A stretch of DNA of 64,000 nucleotides from Mesotoga sp. Brook.08.105.5.1 (GCF_002752635.1 NZ_AYTW01000005.1:124001-188000); one strand, 5' to 3'. Positions 1 to 8,265 are shown, numbered from the stretch's first letter. The notes: generated by a model from the sequence alone, not told the origin. Program-made: numbers and translations.

Positions 1-559
1 GCTAACATCGAGAGCCGCATCGAAATTTTTCTTTCGGAAGTCTCTTTCCCACAAAAGCTTCCCCGAACTGTCGGTCTTGATCAGAAAGGCTTGGAAGTAA
101 TTCTTGTCGGTCAAGCATTGATCGGCAATCAAGAAGTCATCTCTCGTGGTACATGCCTTCCTTGGCAAATAGTCTCTGTTCTTACCATAGAATGTCTGTC
201 AAATTTGATCCCGTCTTTCTCGACAAGAGTTGCCATAAGCCTTTCACTGCCTGCATTTTCGACACGCGAAACCAGAAGAATACTGCCTTCGTCAGTGACG
301 GTTAGGCATCTGCCGATATCATCTCCGGGAGTTCCGTACTTCTTTACCCACAAGACTTCACCCGAGAAATCGATCTTCAAAACAAGAGTCTCTATATATG
401 GCTCATCGTATTTCTCGAAAGACCGATCATGACTAATCTTTCAGATACTCTGATAACACCGTTGATTTCTTCGGTTCTTGCCGTCTCAAAACTTCCCGAA
501 AAAGCGAGAGTTGTGCGAACAACCGCTGTTGCGTACATAAGCAAAGCGAGTATTCTCAT
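1..559 (-). pseudogene. Secreted propeller-repeat protein, broken by two frameshifts (partial, runs off left edge)
   Basis: Reading leftward from an ATG at 559 gives a signal-peptide-like start (MRILALLMYATAVV, cleavage plausible near LAFSG) and about 47 residues, then the frame closes at 392-394. Coding sense continues in a second frame from about 417 to 190 (EPYIETLVLKIDFSGEVLW) and in a third from about 190 to position 1 (DDFLIADQCLTDKNYF). Both later segments carry the same repeat, with K(I/T)D-SG--LW followed by a D/G-rich turn, which is typical of SBBP/PQQ-like beta-propeller repeats in secreted proteins. One base added near 417 and one near 190 would restore a single reading frame. Function is unknown. 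The gene is either a recent pseudogene or carries two sequencing errors; its 3' part lies outside the window. Confidence 0.7.
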
Positions 560-863
560 CTTTCGCCTCTCATCAAAGATAGATTACACGCCACATGACT
601 CTTTCTATCTAGAGGTAGTAAAGAACAGCCTCATTATCGGATTGTGATGACTTCTCGTTTGCAGTGAGAAAAACCAGTATGGTAGCGACCTAGAAGCGGC
701 TCTTGCTTATGTATCAAAAGTGGAGTTTTGTTCGCAAAAAAGAAGATATCTGGAGCCGGTAACAAGAATTTCAGGTCTTTGGTAAAGAGTTTCTTGGATT
801 GGGTTAATGAGTAATATAATGGGTCTATAGCCTGTTGATTCCATTTTGAGAGGGTGATTCTCA
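560..863. other. Intergenic region between divergent genes, 304 bp
   Basis: This stretch separates the leftward broken propeller gene from the rightward ABC exporter. The only supported element is the exporter promoter at 794-820. An 84-codon leftward reading frame at 634-888 crosses that promoter and the exporter start, has no SD site and resembles nothing, so it is not called. I see nothing else convincing here. Confidence 0.5.
794..820 (+). promoter_or_regulatory. SigmaA-type promoter for the ABC exporter
   Basis: TTGGAT at 794-799 is followed after 15 bp by a perfect TATAAT at 815-820, 44 bp before the exporter ATG. The spacer is short for a sigma70-type promoter, but the -10 element is ideal. 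TCTTGG at 792-797 would give a 17 bp spacer with a poorer -35. Confidence 0.5.
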
Positions 864-3206
864 ATGCTTCAGCTGAAGGAAGTATCAAAAATCTACGAAA
901 CCGGTGAACTCAAACAAGAAGCACTGAGTGAAGTCTCAGTTTGTTTCCCAAAAAGTGAGTTCGTTGCCATACTCGGTCCCAGCGGTTCAGGCAAAACTAC
1001 ATTACTGAATATTATTGGAGGTTTAGATAGATGTGACTCGGGTGATCTGGTTGTAGAAGGCAAATCAACCAAGGAGTTCAAGGATTGGGAACTTGATTCA
1101 TATAGAAACAAAAGCGTTGGGTTCATTTTTCAGAGTTTTGGCTTGATTCCTCACCTTTCCATCCTTGACAATGTTGGGTTGGCTATGACTCTCGGTGGAG
1201 TGTCGTCTTCAGAGCGAAAGAAGAGGGCTCTCGGTTTGCTTGAAAGAGTAGGCTTGAGCGATCAGGTTCACAAGAAGCCAAGTCAGCTCTCAAATGGGCA
1301 GATGCAGAGAGTGGCTATTGCAAGGGCTCTGGCAAACGACCCTGAGATAATCCTGGCCGACGAACCTACTGGATCTCTAGATTCTGTGACTGGCGAACGG
1401 ACGATTAGGCTAATAAAGGAAGTAGCCAGTGACAAGTTGGTAATCATGGTTACTCATAACGAACAGATTGCAGAGGATTTTGCTGACAGAATCATCGCGC
1501 TTCAGGATGGTCGAATTGTTTCAGACACAAGACCATGCTCGGAAGATGATCCCAAGTCAGAACTCAAACTTAAGAAGACGAGTATGGGTTTCTCGACAGC
1601 TCTCAAGCTTTCCGCAACCAATATTCTCACTAAGAAGTGGCGAACGGGGCTCACGGTTCTAGCTTCAAGCATTGGAATTATCGGAATTTTTCTTGTTCTT
1701 TCGCTTTCAAGCGGTTTTGGAAAACAGCTATCGGGTTTTGAAGCTCAGACTCTATCTACGTTTCCAATAATGATTAGTCAGACAACTATTGACATTGAGT
1801 CCCAGAAGCCCCAATTGCTAGAGTATGACGGTCGGTTCGTCTATCCGTATGATCCAAGCGATGAGATCTTGATTCACAACAACGATCTGTCCGAAGAGTA
1901 TTTGAACTACGTTGAGAGCATAGATCCAAAGCTTCTTTCGGGGTTCACTTACACGCGGCACGTTAACATGAATCTGGTTGCGAGATTCGGAGATATGGCG
2001 AAGACGGTAGATCAAACACAGGTGAACTTCACAGCATATCCGGAGAACCGGGATCCCGACACCCCTGGGTATCTGGAAAGCAATTTCGATCTGGTAGCCG
2101 GCTCACTCCCAGTAGAGCCAACTGATCTGCTGCTAATAGTAGGCCGAAACAACAGGTTGTCTAAGGAGGTCCTTCAGGCCATAGGAATTGACTATGAAAG
2201 AGAGAGAATCGATTTTGGAGATATTCTTGGACTCGAGATTAAGGCAATCTACAACGATGACTTCTACGTGAGGAATGGAATGCGTTTTTCTCCCAGGACG
2301 TCTTTGAGCGATCTGATTGAACTGTACTACGGTGACTATGGAATCACTTTACGGATTGTAGGAATTATTAGGCCAAAGAAGCACATTGAGTTCTCGGTTC
2401 TTGATGAAGGAATTACTTATTCCGATCGACTGGCTCAGATGTTTATTGAGAATGCACGGCAGTCTGAAATAGTACGAACTCAGAAGGATCTCTACATCAA
2501 TGTTTTCACTGGAGAGCAATTCGCTTCAGATCTCTTCAACGTTCTTTCGGTTATCCCGCCCGATATCACGGCCCGTCTTGTCGGGGGGATTTCATTGCCT
2601 GTGACAAAGAGAAATACCCTTCAGAAGCTCGGAGCATTTGAGACACCGGTTTCCGTAGTACTTTATCCGAAGGACTTCAAATCCAAGGAAAAGATTCTCC
2701 AGCATCTTGATGCCTGGAACGAAGGCAAAGCGGAAAATGAAAGAGTTGTCTATATTGATCTCGCATCAACAATTTCAAGATTGCTGGATGGTGTGTTGAA
2801 CGCCTCGACACTAGTACTGCTTTCGTTTGCTGCGATTTCACTGGTAGTCTCGTTAATAATGGTAGGAATCATAACGTTCATCTCAGTGACAGAGAGAACA
2901 AAGGAGATAGGCATTCTCAGGGCGCTTGGAGCAAGGAAGAAGGACATCGGTGCTGTATTCAACGCAGAGAATTTCGTTATAGGGTCATTTTCGGGCGTGA
3001 TTGGAGTAGCTATCGGCTCATTGCTGGTGCCGGCGATGAATTCGGTAATCGAAAGTTTAACGGGTCTTGCCAATGTGGCTTGCCCGGATCTGATTCATTT
3101 TTTTGGGCTCAGTGGAGCAACCATTCTGCTGACAGTTATTGGAGGGTTGATACCCTCAAGGATAGCTGCCAGCAAAGATCCTGTGGAAGCTTTGCGTACT
3201 GAATAG
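864..3206 (+). CDS. ABC exporter, ATPase fused to FtsX/MacB-type permease
   Basis: This 780-residue protein joins an ABC ATPase to its own permease. The ATPase occupies residues 1-225: Walker A GPSGSGKTT at 38-46, signature LSNGQMQR at 142-149, Walker B ILADEP at 163-168 and the switch His at 198. The order is NBD, one TM helix (about 261-282), a large extracytoplasmic domain of about 370 residues, then three TM helices ending near the C terminus, as in MacB and LolCDE-type mechanotransmission exporters. It is longer than MacB (about 650) because of the extracytoplasmic part. The ATG follows GAGAGGGTGAT. The substrate cannot be read from sequence; family members move lipoproteins, peptides or antibiotics. 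It stands alone, with no adaptor protein or regulator gene beside it. Confidence 0.88.
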   Translation: MLQLKEVSKIYETGELKQEALSEVSVCFPKSEFVAILGPSGSGKTTLLNIIGGLDRCDSGDLVVEGKSTKEFKDWELDSYRNKSVGFIFQSFGLIPHLSILDNVGLAMTLGGVSSSERKKRALGLLERVGLSDQVHKKPSQLSNGQMQRVAIARALANDPEIILADEPTGSLDSVTGERTIRLIKEVASDKLVIMVTHNEQIAEDFADRIIALQDGRIVSDTRPCSEDDPKSELKLKKTSMGFSTALKLSATNILTKKWRTGLTVLASSIGIIGIFLVLSLSSGFGKQLSGFEAQTLSTFPIMISQTTIDIESQKPQLLEYDGRFVYPYDPSDEILIHNNDLSEEYLNYVESIDPKLLSGFTYTRHVNMNLVARFGDMAKTVDQTQVNFTAYPENRDPDTPGYLESNFDLVAGSLPVEPTDLLLIVGRNNRLSKEVLQAIGIDYERERIDFGDILGLEIKAIYNDDFYVRNGMRFSPRTSLSDLIELYYGDYGITLRIVGIIRPKKHIEFSVLDEGITYSDRLAQMFIENARQSEIVRTQKDLYINVFTGEQFASDLFNVLSVIPPDITARLVGGISLPVTKRNTLQKLGAFETPVSVVLYPKDFKSKEKILQHLDAWNEGKAENERVVYIDLASTISRLLDGVLNASTLVLLSFAAISLVVSLIMVGIITFISVTERTKEIGILRALGARKKDIGAVFNAENFVIGSFSGVIGVAIGSLLVPAMNSVIESLTGLANVACPDLIHFFGLSGATILLTVIGGLIPSRIAASKDPVEALRTE

Positions 3207-3348
3207 GACTCTGCGGTTGAGTCTTAGTCATTTGCGGATGGTCTTCTCCATTTGTTTGGAGTGGTTTCAAGGGCTCTTCGTGGAAAACGTTTGCTGTTAC
3301 ACTTCGCCCAAGACTTCCTTCAGAATGGCTTGAACGAGAGTTGGATGA

Positions 3349-3987
3349 TCATGATCCGGGTATATACAGATTCAGGTCCTTTGAAAGATTTGTGATCTCG
3401 ACTGAGGGCATCCTGACAAGTTTGCCCGAATCAAATCCGAAAAAAATGAGATAGACTGATTCCGGTGCACCTGCCCTTAGGTAGGCGTCTTTTCCGACCA
3501 TGATTGTATACTTGGTCTCTACCTCTGGATTCTTGAAGTAGTAGAACTTCTCTTGAGAAAGGCCTGGTTTGAAATTCTTCTGAAAGAAATACCCAGAGTC
3601 AGTAGAAGCTTTTTTTATTCCAACCCAGATATCTTTGGTGCCCGTTACGAAAACCCTGAAATACGGTCTATCGCTCGCTTTCTGAGCCTCTGTGATTATG
3701 GCTTCCAGATCTACCGTTGTGTTCGAGAGAAAGTTCTTTGCAACTATATACTGCTCCAGTGTCCCTCCCGATCCAAGAAGTCTTTCAACACTTGCGAGCT
3801 TTGCCTTGAAATCATCTTCTATTGACAGCAACTCCTGATCATACTGCTTGCGCATTTGAGTAAGCTCGGCTTCCATCTGTCCAACTTTGTTGATGGCAAT
3901 TAGCGAGAATATGAAACCGATTATCGCCGCCATTATCAGGAAAAGACCGATAGCGAGCGCAGGGGAAGTTCTTCGTCTCTTTGCCAT
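3349..3987 (-). CDS. Membrane-anchored coiled-coil protein of unknown function, probably frameshifted at its C terminus
   Basis: The 212-residue product begins with a basic stretch (MAKRRRTS), one TM helix (about 10-32) and a charged heptad-like segment (about 33-70), followed by a mixed domain. It is likely a bitopic protein facing outward. I do not recognise the family. The ATG at 3987 has AGAGGTGA upstream and lies 4 bp beyond the stop of the methyltransferase gene, so the two are co-transcribed. The reading frame ends at 3349 in IPGS-stop, but the next frame continues from a CCC run at 3358-3360 as PDHDHPTLVQAILKEVLGEV to a stop at 3297-3299, which looks like genuine coding sequence. A one-base insertion probably removed the native tail. 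Confidence 0.65.
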   Translation of the reverse strand: MAKRRRTSPALAIGLFLIMAAIIGFIFSLIAINKVGQMEAELTQMRKQYDQELLSIEDDFKAKLASVERLLGSGGTLEQYIVAKNFLSNTTVDLEAIITEAQKASDRPYFRVFVTGTKDIWVGIKKASTDSGYFFQKNFKPGLSQEKFYYFKNPEVETKYTIMVGKDAYLRAGAPESVYLIFFGFDSGKLVRMPSVEITNLSKDLNLYIPGS

Positions 3988-3990
3988 TCT

Positions 3991-4761
3991 TCACCTCTTT
4001 CTCCCGCAAAAGAAGAGATGCTCGGAACGGGCAAAAGTCTCGCGGTTTCTGCAGTATTTGTATTCCCAGTCTGCCGCCGCGCTTATTCTTGAGGCCAGTG
4101 CCCTCTCATCATACGGATAGAAGGCAACAACCGATGCTGTGTCAATTAGATCGAACCCACTCTCGCTCAGGCGAAATTCAACTTCGCCCGGAAAGAAAGG
4201 TCTGGTCACAAAGACCTTTCTGCTGAGTGAACTATCTCCTATGGGGACCTCTCCACCTTCAATGAGAGCCTTGGCCATCGAATACTCTCCCCTTGAGAGG
4301 AAATCCTGCAAGAAGGCCCAAGCATTATCAACGGTAGCTATAAGTACCCCATCTTTCTTAAGTACCCTGCACGCTTCTTTGAGTACTTTCGTCGAGTCTT
4401 TGACATAAGAAAGAAGATCGCCCATTGCAAGAACGTAGTCAAAACTCTCCCCTTCAAATGGAAGGTTATCTGCGTTCGACCTGAGAAACCTCACGTTGAG
4501 TTCGGCTATCTCGGCCTTCATGGACGCGACCTTCAACATCTCTTCGGCGAGATCCACTCCTGTGACTCTATGGCCTTTTTCTGCAAGATACAATGCCCAT
4601 CTTCCTGTTCCAGTACCGATATCAAGTACCTCTCCCAAGGTCTCGACATGGTCGGCCAGAAGTCTTTCAACAATGACGTGGAAAAGCCTCCAGTAGGGTT
4701 CTTCGTACAAATAATCATATCTACCTGCAATTTCGTTATAGTATTCCCATGACTCCCTCAA
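3991..4761 (-). CDS. Class I SAM-dependent methyltransferase
   Basis: The product is about 256 residues with a Rossmann-type SAM-binding fold. Motif I is VLDIGTGTGRWALYLAEKG, followed by an acidic residue ending beta-2 (VTGVD), a motif near SNADNLPFEGESFDYVLAMG, and a loop like those of Methyltransf_11/25 proteins. The substrate is not indicated. The open frame extends to 4950, but the start chosen is TTG at 4761 (MRESWEYYNEIAGRYDYLY), which has GAGGTG seven bases upstream; the family normally begins just before the YD--Y segment. Its stop lies inside the SD of the downstream coiled-coil gene, so the two form an operon. The upstream region is shared with the divergent ASCH gene. Confidence 0.8.
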   Translation of the reverse strand: MRESWEYYNEIAGRYDYLYEEPYWRLFHVIVERLLADHVETLGEVLDIGTGTGRWALYLAEKGHRVTGVDLAEEMLKVASMKAEIAELNVRFLRSNADNLPFEGESFDYVLAMGDLLSYVKDSTKVLKEACRVLKKDGVLIATVDNAWAFLQDFLSRGEYSMAKALIEGGEVPIGDSSLSRKVFVTRPFFPGEVEFRLSESGFDLIDTASVVAFYPYDERALASRISAAADWEYKYCRNRETFARSEHLFFCGRKR

Positions 4762-4870
4762 ACCGGCGCACCTCACAAGAAGAATTACGGCAAATGAGCA
4801 ATTAACTATAGTATAATACATACTTGCCTGGGATTCAGAAGTTTGTTGACCATAAGAGGAAGTACGATCT

Positions 4871-5209
4871 GTGAAGATCCCCATGAAACTTCTCAAAGAA
4901 CCCTTTGAACTCATTAGGGCCAGCAGGAAGACGGTTGAAGTGAGACTCAACGATGATAAGAGAAAGAAGATTTCGGCCGGAGATGTAATTGTCTTAACAA
5001 AAATCAGTAGCGGAGAGACTTTGTAAGTGCAGGTCTTGGGGGTAAGATCATTTGCGACTTTTGAAAAATTGTTTGATTCGTATGACGTTGAAAGACCCGG
5101 CGAGGATGTTGATAGCTTGCCGAAGGGAATCAGATCTATATTTTCAGATAACGACGAACAAAGATTTGGTGTTCTTGCTATCGAAATTGAGCTTGTCTTA
5201 GGGACCTAG
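4871..5209 (+). pseudogene. ASCH-domain protein interrupted by an in-frame TAA
   Basis: Reading from GTG at 4871 (SD AAGAGGAAG) or ATG at 4883 gives MKLLKEPFELIRASRKTVEV and a frame that stops at TAA 5024-5026. The same frame continues after it without a break as VQVLGVRSFATFEKLFDSYD to a stop at 5207-5209. Together they form a complete ASCH domain of about 110 residues, including the family signature G/R-K-T-x-E-x-RL near the N terminus and a GVLAIEIEL strand at the end. ASCH domains are PUA-related beta barrels thought to bind RNA or modified nucleotides. One base change (for example AAA or GAA to TAA) explains the break. Restart at the adjacent GTG 5027 would yield only the C-terminal half. 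The 3' end overlaps the convergent membrane-protein gene by 12 bp. Confidence 0.75.
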
Positions 5210-5974
5210 AATCGTACTCTCTTCGCTAAAAAACTCTCCAAGCTTCTTTCCCATATCCTTCACGAATGTGTTTATGTCCTTCGACCTTTTTAGGTACCAC
5301 CAGAAGACCAGTATTCCGATCGTTGCGCCGATATTGTTATATATGAGATCAAGCATTGTGTCGTCGAGACTATTTTCCTGAGCCATACGGTAACCGGGAT
5401 AACCGCCAAAGATCTTGTCGGAGATGAACTCACCTATTTCCCAAAATACACCTATCATATTGACAATTGATATTCCGGAGAGCCAGACCTTCCACCTAAC
5501 TGCCTTTTGGGGAAGGTTCGACCAGGCGATCGCCGAGCCGAAAATAAACGGAAAAAGAAAAAAGGCCCCCCAGAATCCACCGAAAATGTGAAGGAAATCG
5601 TCGAAAAGGGCGAATTTGTTGTAGAATTCATGCCACAAGCCAAAGAAACTATGAAGAGTGAGGTGCATCAATATGAGAAACCGCGTCTCCTCGTAAATCG
5701 GAACTCCTGTAATACCCTGGAATATCCAGGTAGAGTAGCCCAAAAACGCCATGATGAGGTAACCTAGCATATGAGGTAGATGGAAATCGCCAAGAGATCC
5801 AAATACCGGTACGAAAAGGAGAAACGAGGAAAGTATATTGATCCATTTAAGTGTGGTATAGAACTTTATGTTGGTTGACAGCATGGACTTGTTTAAAGTT
5901 GGTTTGTCGATTAGAGTCTCCCCAAAACTCCACGCGTATGCTCCAAGGATTCTAAGGACGTTCTTTAGAGTCAT
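5198..5974 (-). CDS. Polytopic membrane protein, DUF2238/YjdF-like
   Basis: The 258-residue product has about six hydrophobic segments. It carries the conserved pattern of the DUF2238 family: DDFLHIFGG in one membrane segment and WEIGEFISD followed by SLDDTMLDLIYNNIGA in the next, with acidic and His residues placed within the membrane. The biochemical role of this family is not established; the fold is thought to be VanZ-like. The start is ATG 5974, because GGAGG at 5981-5985 sits six bases upstream; the open frame runs five codons further. It is a single gene, convergent with the broken ASCH gene. Confidence 0.72.
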   Translation of the reverse strand: MTLKNVLRILGAYAWSFGETLIDKPTLNKSMLSTNIKFYTTLKWINILSSFLLFVPVFGSLGDFHLPHMLGYLIMAFLGYSTWIFQGITGVPIYEETRFLILMHLTLHSFFGLWHEFYNKFALFDDFLHIFGGFWGAFFLFPFIFGSAIAWSNLPQKAVRWKVWLSGISIVNMIGVFWEIGEFISDKIFGGYPGYRMAQENSLDDTMLDLIYNNIGATIGILVFWWYLKRSKDINTFVKDMGKKLGEFFSEESTILGP

Positions 5975-6142
5975 CAAAGGCCTCCGCAAATTGTCATTTT
6001 GTTCCCATTATACACTTATACACAAACTTGCCGGTTCACTATCGATATAATTTAACATAGCAGTTTACAAGTGAAACAGACTGCGGATATTCGCGCGGCT
6101 TTGTCAAACTCATTTGTTAGACTATTCAAGAGGTGAGGTTAT
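5975..6142. other. Divergent intergenic region with two TATAAT boxes
   Basis: A TATAAT on the minus strand at 6007-6012 could serve the membrane-protein gene, and one on the plus strand at 6046-6051 could serve the methyltransferase at 6143. Neither has a good -35 hexamer at 16-18 bp, so they are recorded as possible -10 elements only. Confidence 0.3.
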
Positions 6143-6946
6143 ATGAATTCGAGAAAGAGCTTTGACTTCGATAAGTTAGCCACAATATACTCTCAGCACA
6201 GATATCCCAACGAGAAGTTGGTTGAGCACATTTTCAACAGAGTGCACTACGCCGACAGAATACTGGAAGTTGGATGTGGGACTGCTGATTACGTGAGCGT
6301 CCTATCAGAACTGCTCTATGCGGATGGTTTTGGATTCGATATTAGTCCATCAATGATTTCCGAGGCTGAAAAGAAGAATCGAACCGTCGATCTGAGAGTA
6401 GCTGATGCCAATAAAGCATTTCCTTACGAGGATTCTCAGTTTGATTTTGTTTTTAACATAAATCTTGTCCACTACATTTCCGATCTTGAAAACCTCTTCA
6501 TGGAGAGCTACAGAGTTATGCAAATCGATGGAAGTGTTCTCACGGTAACTGATTCATGCCAGGACATAGGAGAGAGAACTTTGACTCAGTATTTTCCTGA
6601 GACATTGGAGATAGATAGGGAAAGATATCCTGGAAACTCAGCTATAATGTCGGCTATGAAGAAGGCTGGATTCGAAGGCATCTATACTACAAAAGTGAAG
6701 ACCACCTTTGAGTTCAAGAAGCATCACTATGACCAATACAGAAGCAAGGCCTATTCAGCATTGAGATTGGTATCCGAAAGGGGTTTCAGAGAGGGAATGA
6801 AGAAACTTGAAGCGGACATGAACAAAGGACTTGTGATGGGAAGAAAGGCTTATACTCAGATTTGGGGTATCAAGGTAGCGAAGAGAGACTTCGATCTTCC
6901 AACGATATTTTCAACAAGGTTCGATGGCAGAGAAAGAAGCAGTTAA
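6143..6946 (+). CDS. Class I SAM-dependent methyltransferase
   Basis: The 267-residue protein has SAM motif I ILEVGCGTADYVSVLSE (about residues 40-56), GFGFDISPSMI as motif II, DANKAFPYEDSQFDFVF as the motif IV region and a Methyltransf_11-like core. The C-terminal third is helical and charged and may form the acceptor-binding part. The substrate is unknown. The start ATG has GAGGTGA eight bases upstream. It is only distantly similar to the other methyltransferase at 3991-4761. The 26-codon ORF and the threonine-synthase-like gene follow at once on the same strand, so they are likely co-transcribed. Confidence 0.8.
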   Translation: MNSRKSFDFDKLATIYSQHRYPNEKLVEHIFNRVHYADRILEVGCGTADYVSVLSELLYADGFGFDISPSMISEAEKKNRTVDLRVADANKAFPYEDSQFDFVFNINLVHYISDLENLFMESYRVMQIDGSVLTVTDSCQDIGERTLTQYFPETLEIDRERYPGNSAIMSAMKKAGFEGIYTTKVKTTFEFKKHHYDQYRSKAYSALRLVSERGFREGMKKLEADMNKGLVMGRKAYTQIWGIKVAKRDFDLPTIFSTRFDGRERSS

Positions 6947-6963
6947 CAGATGGAGGTATTGTT

Positions 6964-7044
6964 GTGAGGAAGACGGCGATTAATACTCTGGTCGTAGCTG
7001 TTGGTTCATGTTTCTTTTCGTCTGCTATGAGCGGTGGAAAATGA
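6964..7044 (+). CDS. 26-codon ORF, possible leader peptide or coupling ORF
   Basis: A GTG at 6964 preceded by GGAGG (6952-6956, seven-base spacing) opens a 26-residue frame, MRKTAINTLVVAV then GSCFFSSAMSGGK. It ends at TGA 7042-7044, overlapping the ATG of the threonine-synthase-like gene as ATGA. That gene has only a weak SD of its own (GGTGG four bases before ATG), so its translation may depend on this ORF. The peptide is basic then hydrophobic, somewhat like a signal peptide. It is not rich in Thr or Ile codons, so a classical attenuation leader is not well supported. The peptide may have no function beyond coupling. Confidence 0.45.
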   Translation: MRKTAINTLVVAVGSCFFSSAMSGGK

Positions 7045-8138
7045 GTCACTTTCTCTGTTCTAAGTGTGGCCGGAGGTATCCTGCAGATACGAGGCAATTC
7101 AGGTGCTCATGCGGAGGGACATTCGATCTCGATTTTAGATCTCGGTTTCCAGTGCATGAGATTGAGAAACGCTCTCACAATATGTGGCGCTATCGTGAAG
7201 CTTTACCAATCGAGTTTGATTGCTCTATTGTCTCTATGTCTGAAGGGTGCACTGCGTTAGTCGAAGAGGTAATTGGAGGAAGAAGCGTTTTTATCAAGAA
7301 TGACACACTGTTTCCGACGGGCTCATTCAAGGATAGGGGAGCAAGTGTTCTCATAAGCTATGCGCGCGAACATTCAGTGAAATCGGTAGTCGAAGATTCG
7401 TCGGGTAATGCTGGTTGCTCAATCGCTGCTTATGCGTCCAGAGCTGGTATGCGTTGTGAGATATTCGTCCCTGATAGCACATCTCAGAGCAAGTTGAACC
7501 AGATCGCGGCCTACAATTCGAGAGTGAAGTTGGTCAAGGGATCTAGAGATGATGTGGCGAGGGAGATTCTCGAAACTGCAAGTATGGAGTTCTATGCTAG
7601 CCATGTATACAATCCATTCTTTCTTCACGGGACAAAGACATTTGCCTTCGAAGTATGCGAGCAGCTTGGTTGGAAGAGTCCAGATGCAGTAGTCGTTCCA
7701 GTGGGCAATGGGACACTTCTCCTCGGAGTGGCTATAGGATTTGACGAATTGCGTTCTGAAGGCGTAGTTAACAAAGTTCCGAAAATCATTGCGGTTCAAT
7801 CGAAGAATTGCTCTCCTCTTTTGCAAGCGTTCAATAAGAAGTCTGATCTGCCGTTGCCCCTGAAGATCGAGAAGACCATTGCTGAAGGAATCGCAATTGA
7901 AAGGCCAGTTAGGGGAGCGCAAATACTAAAGGCCGTTACCAGAAGCAATGGAACATTTATTGGTGTTGCTGAAGACGAGATTGTTGAGGCGGGAATCGAA
8001 ATGGCAGGACGTGGGTTCTTCATTGAACCAACTGCGGCAGCAACGATTGCAGGCCTTAAGAAGTATGTCACGTCCAGTAGTTCTCACGAATTGATTGTTT
8101 CAGTCTTCTCCGGTCATGGCCTGAAGACGGATCGATAA
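7041..8138 (+). CDS. thrC: Threonine synthase-like PLP enzyme
   Basis: The 365-residue protein starts with a zinc-ribbon-like segment (CSKCGRRYP and RCSCGG) common in archaeal-type threonine synthases. It continues with a fold-type II PLP domain: SFKDRG with the Schiff-base Lys (about residue 98), SSGNAGCSIAAYASRAG for the phosphate loop, and VGNGT. Threonine synthase converts O-phosphohomoserine to threonine. The start is taken as ATG 7041 because the zinc ribbon begins there; the open frame extends 11 codons upstream without an SD. hom and thrB are not nearby. Related paralogues (cysteate synthase, other PLP lyases) cannot be excluded from sequence alone. Confidence 0.78.
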   Translation: MSHFLCSKCGRRYPADTRQFRCSCGGTFDLDFRSRFPVHEIEKRSHNMWRYREALPIEFDCSIVSMSEGCTALVEEVIGGRSVFIKNDTLFPTGSFKDRGASVLISYAREHSVKSVVEDSSGNAGCSIAAYASRAGMRCEIFVPDSTSQSKLNQIAAYNSRVKLVKGSRDDVAREILETASMEFYASHVYNPFFLHGTKTFAFEVCEQLGWKSPDAVVVPVGNGTLLLGVAIGFDELRSEGVVNKVPKIIAVQSKNCSPLLQAFNKKSDLPLPLKIEKTIAEGIAIERPVRGAQILKAVTRSNGTFIGVAEDEIVEAGIEMAGRGFFIEPTAAATIAGLKKYVTSSSSHELIVSVFSGHGLKTDR

Positions 8139-8265
8139 CTCTGCGTACTTCCTTGGTGAGTGTCTTAGTTGAATGTGAGCCTGCTTTTTTTTCAGCTCCT
8201 TGAAGCAACTGAGATTCTACTGAGTTCTCTCGATTCGCCAAAGAAGGTTGAACTGGAAGTTTGAG

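Noticed and set aside
634-888. 84-codon leftward frame near the ABC exporter
   Set aside because: It crosses the exporter promoter and start, has no SD and no protein-like features.
3205-3261. Two small hairpins after the exporter gene (3205-3225 and 3246-3261) as terminators
   Set aside because: Stems of 5-7 bp without a T-run; not convincing as intrinsic terminators.
4762-4950. N-terminal extension of the methyltransferase at 3991-4761
   Set aside because: The extra 63 residues are antisense to the ASCH gene, lack an SD and are not typical of the family.
5507-5767. 86-codon rightward frame inside the DUF2238-like gene
   Set aside because: Shadow of the real gene on the other strand; low-complexity basic sequence.
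7008-7040. Upstream start for the threonine-synthase-like gene
   Set aside because: No SD, and the zinc ribbon normally begins at the next Met; the 26-codon ORF overlaps this stretch in a better context.
7419-7922. 167-codon leftward frame inside the threonine-synthase-like gene
   Set aside because: Antisense shadow with no SD or recognisable content.
8177-8198. T8 run with flanking GAGC/GCTC after the threonine-synthase-like gene
   Set aside because: The T-run is in the loop of a 4-bp stem rather than after it, so it is not a terminator.
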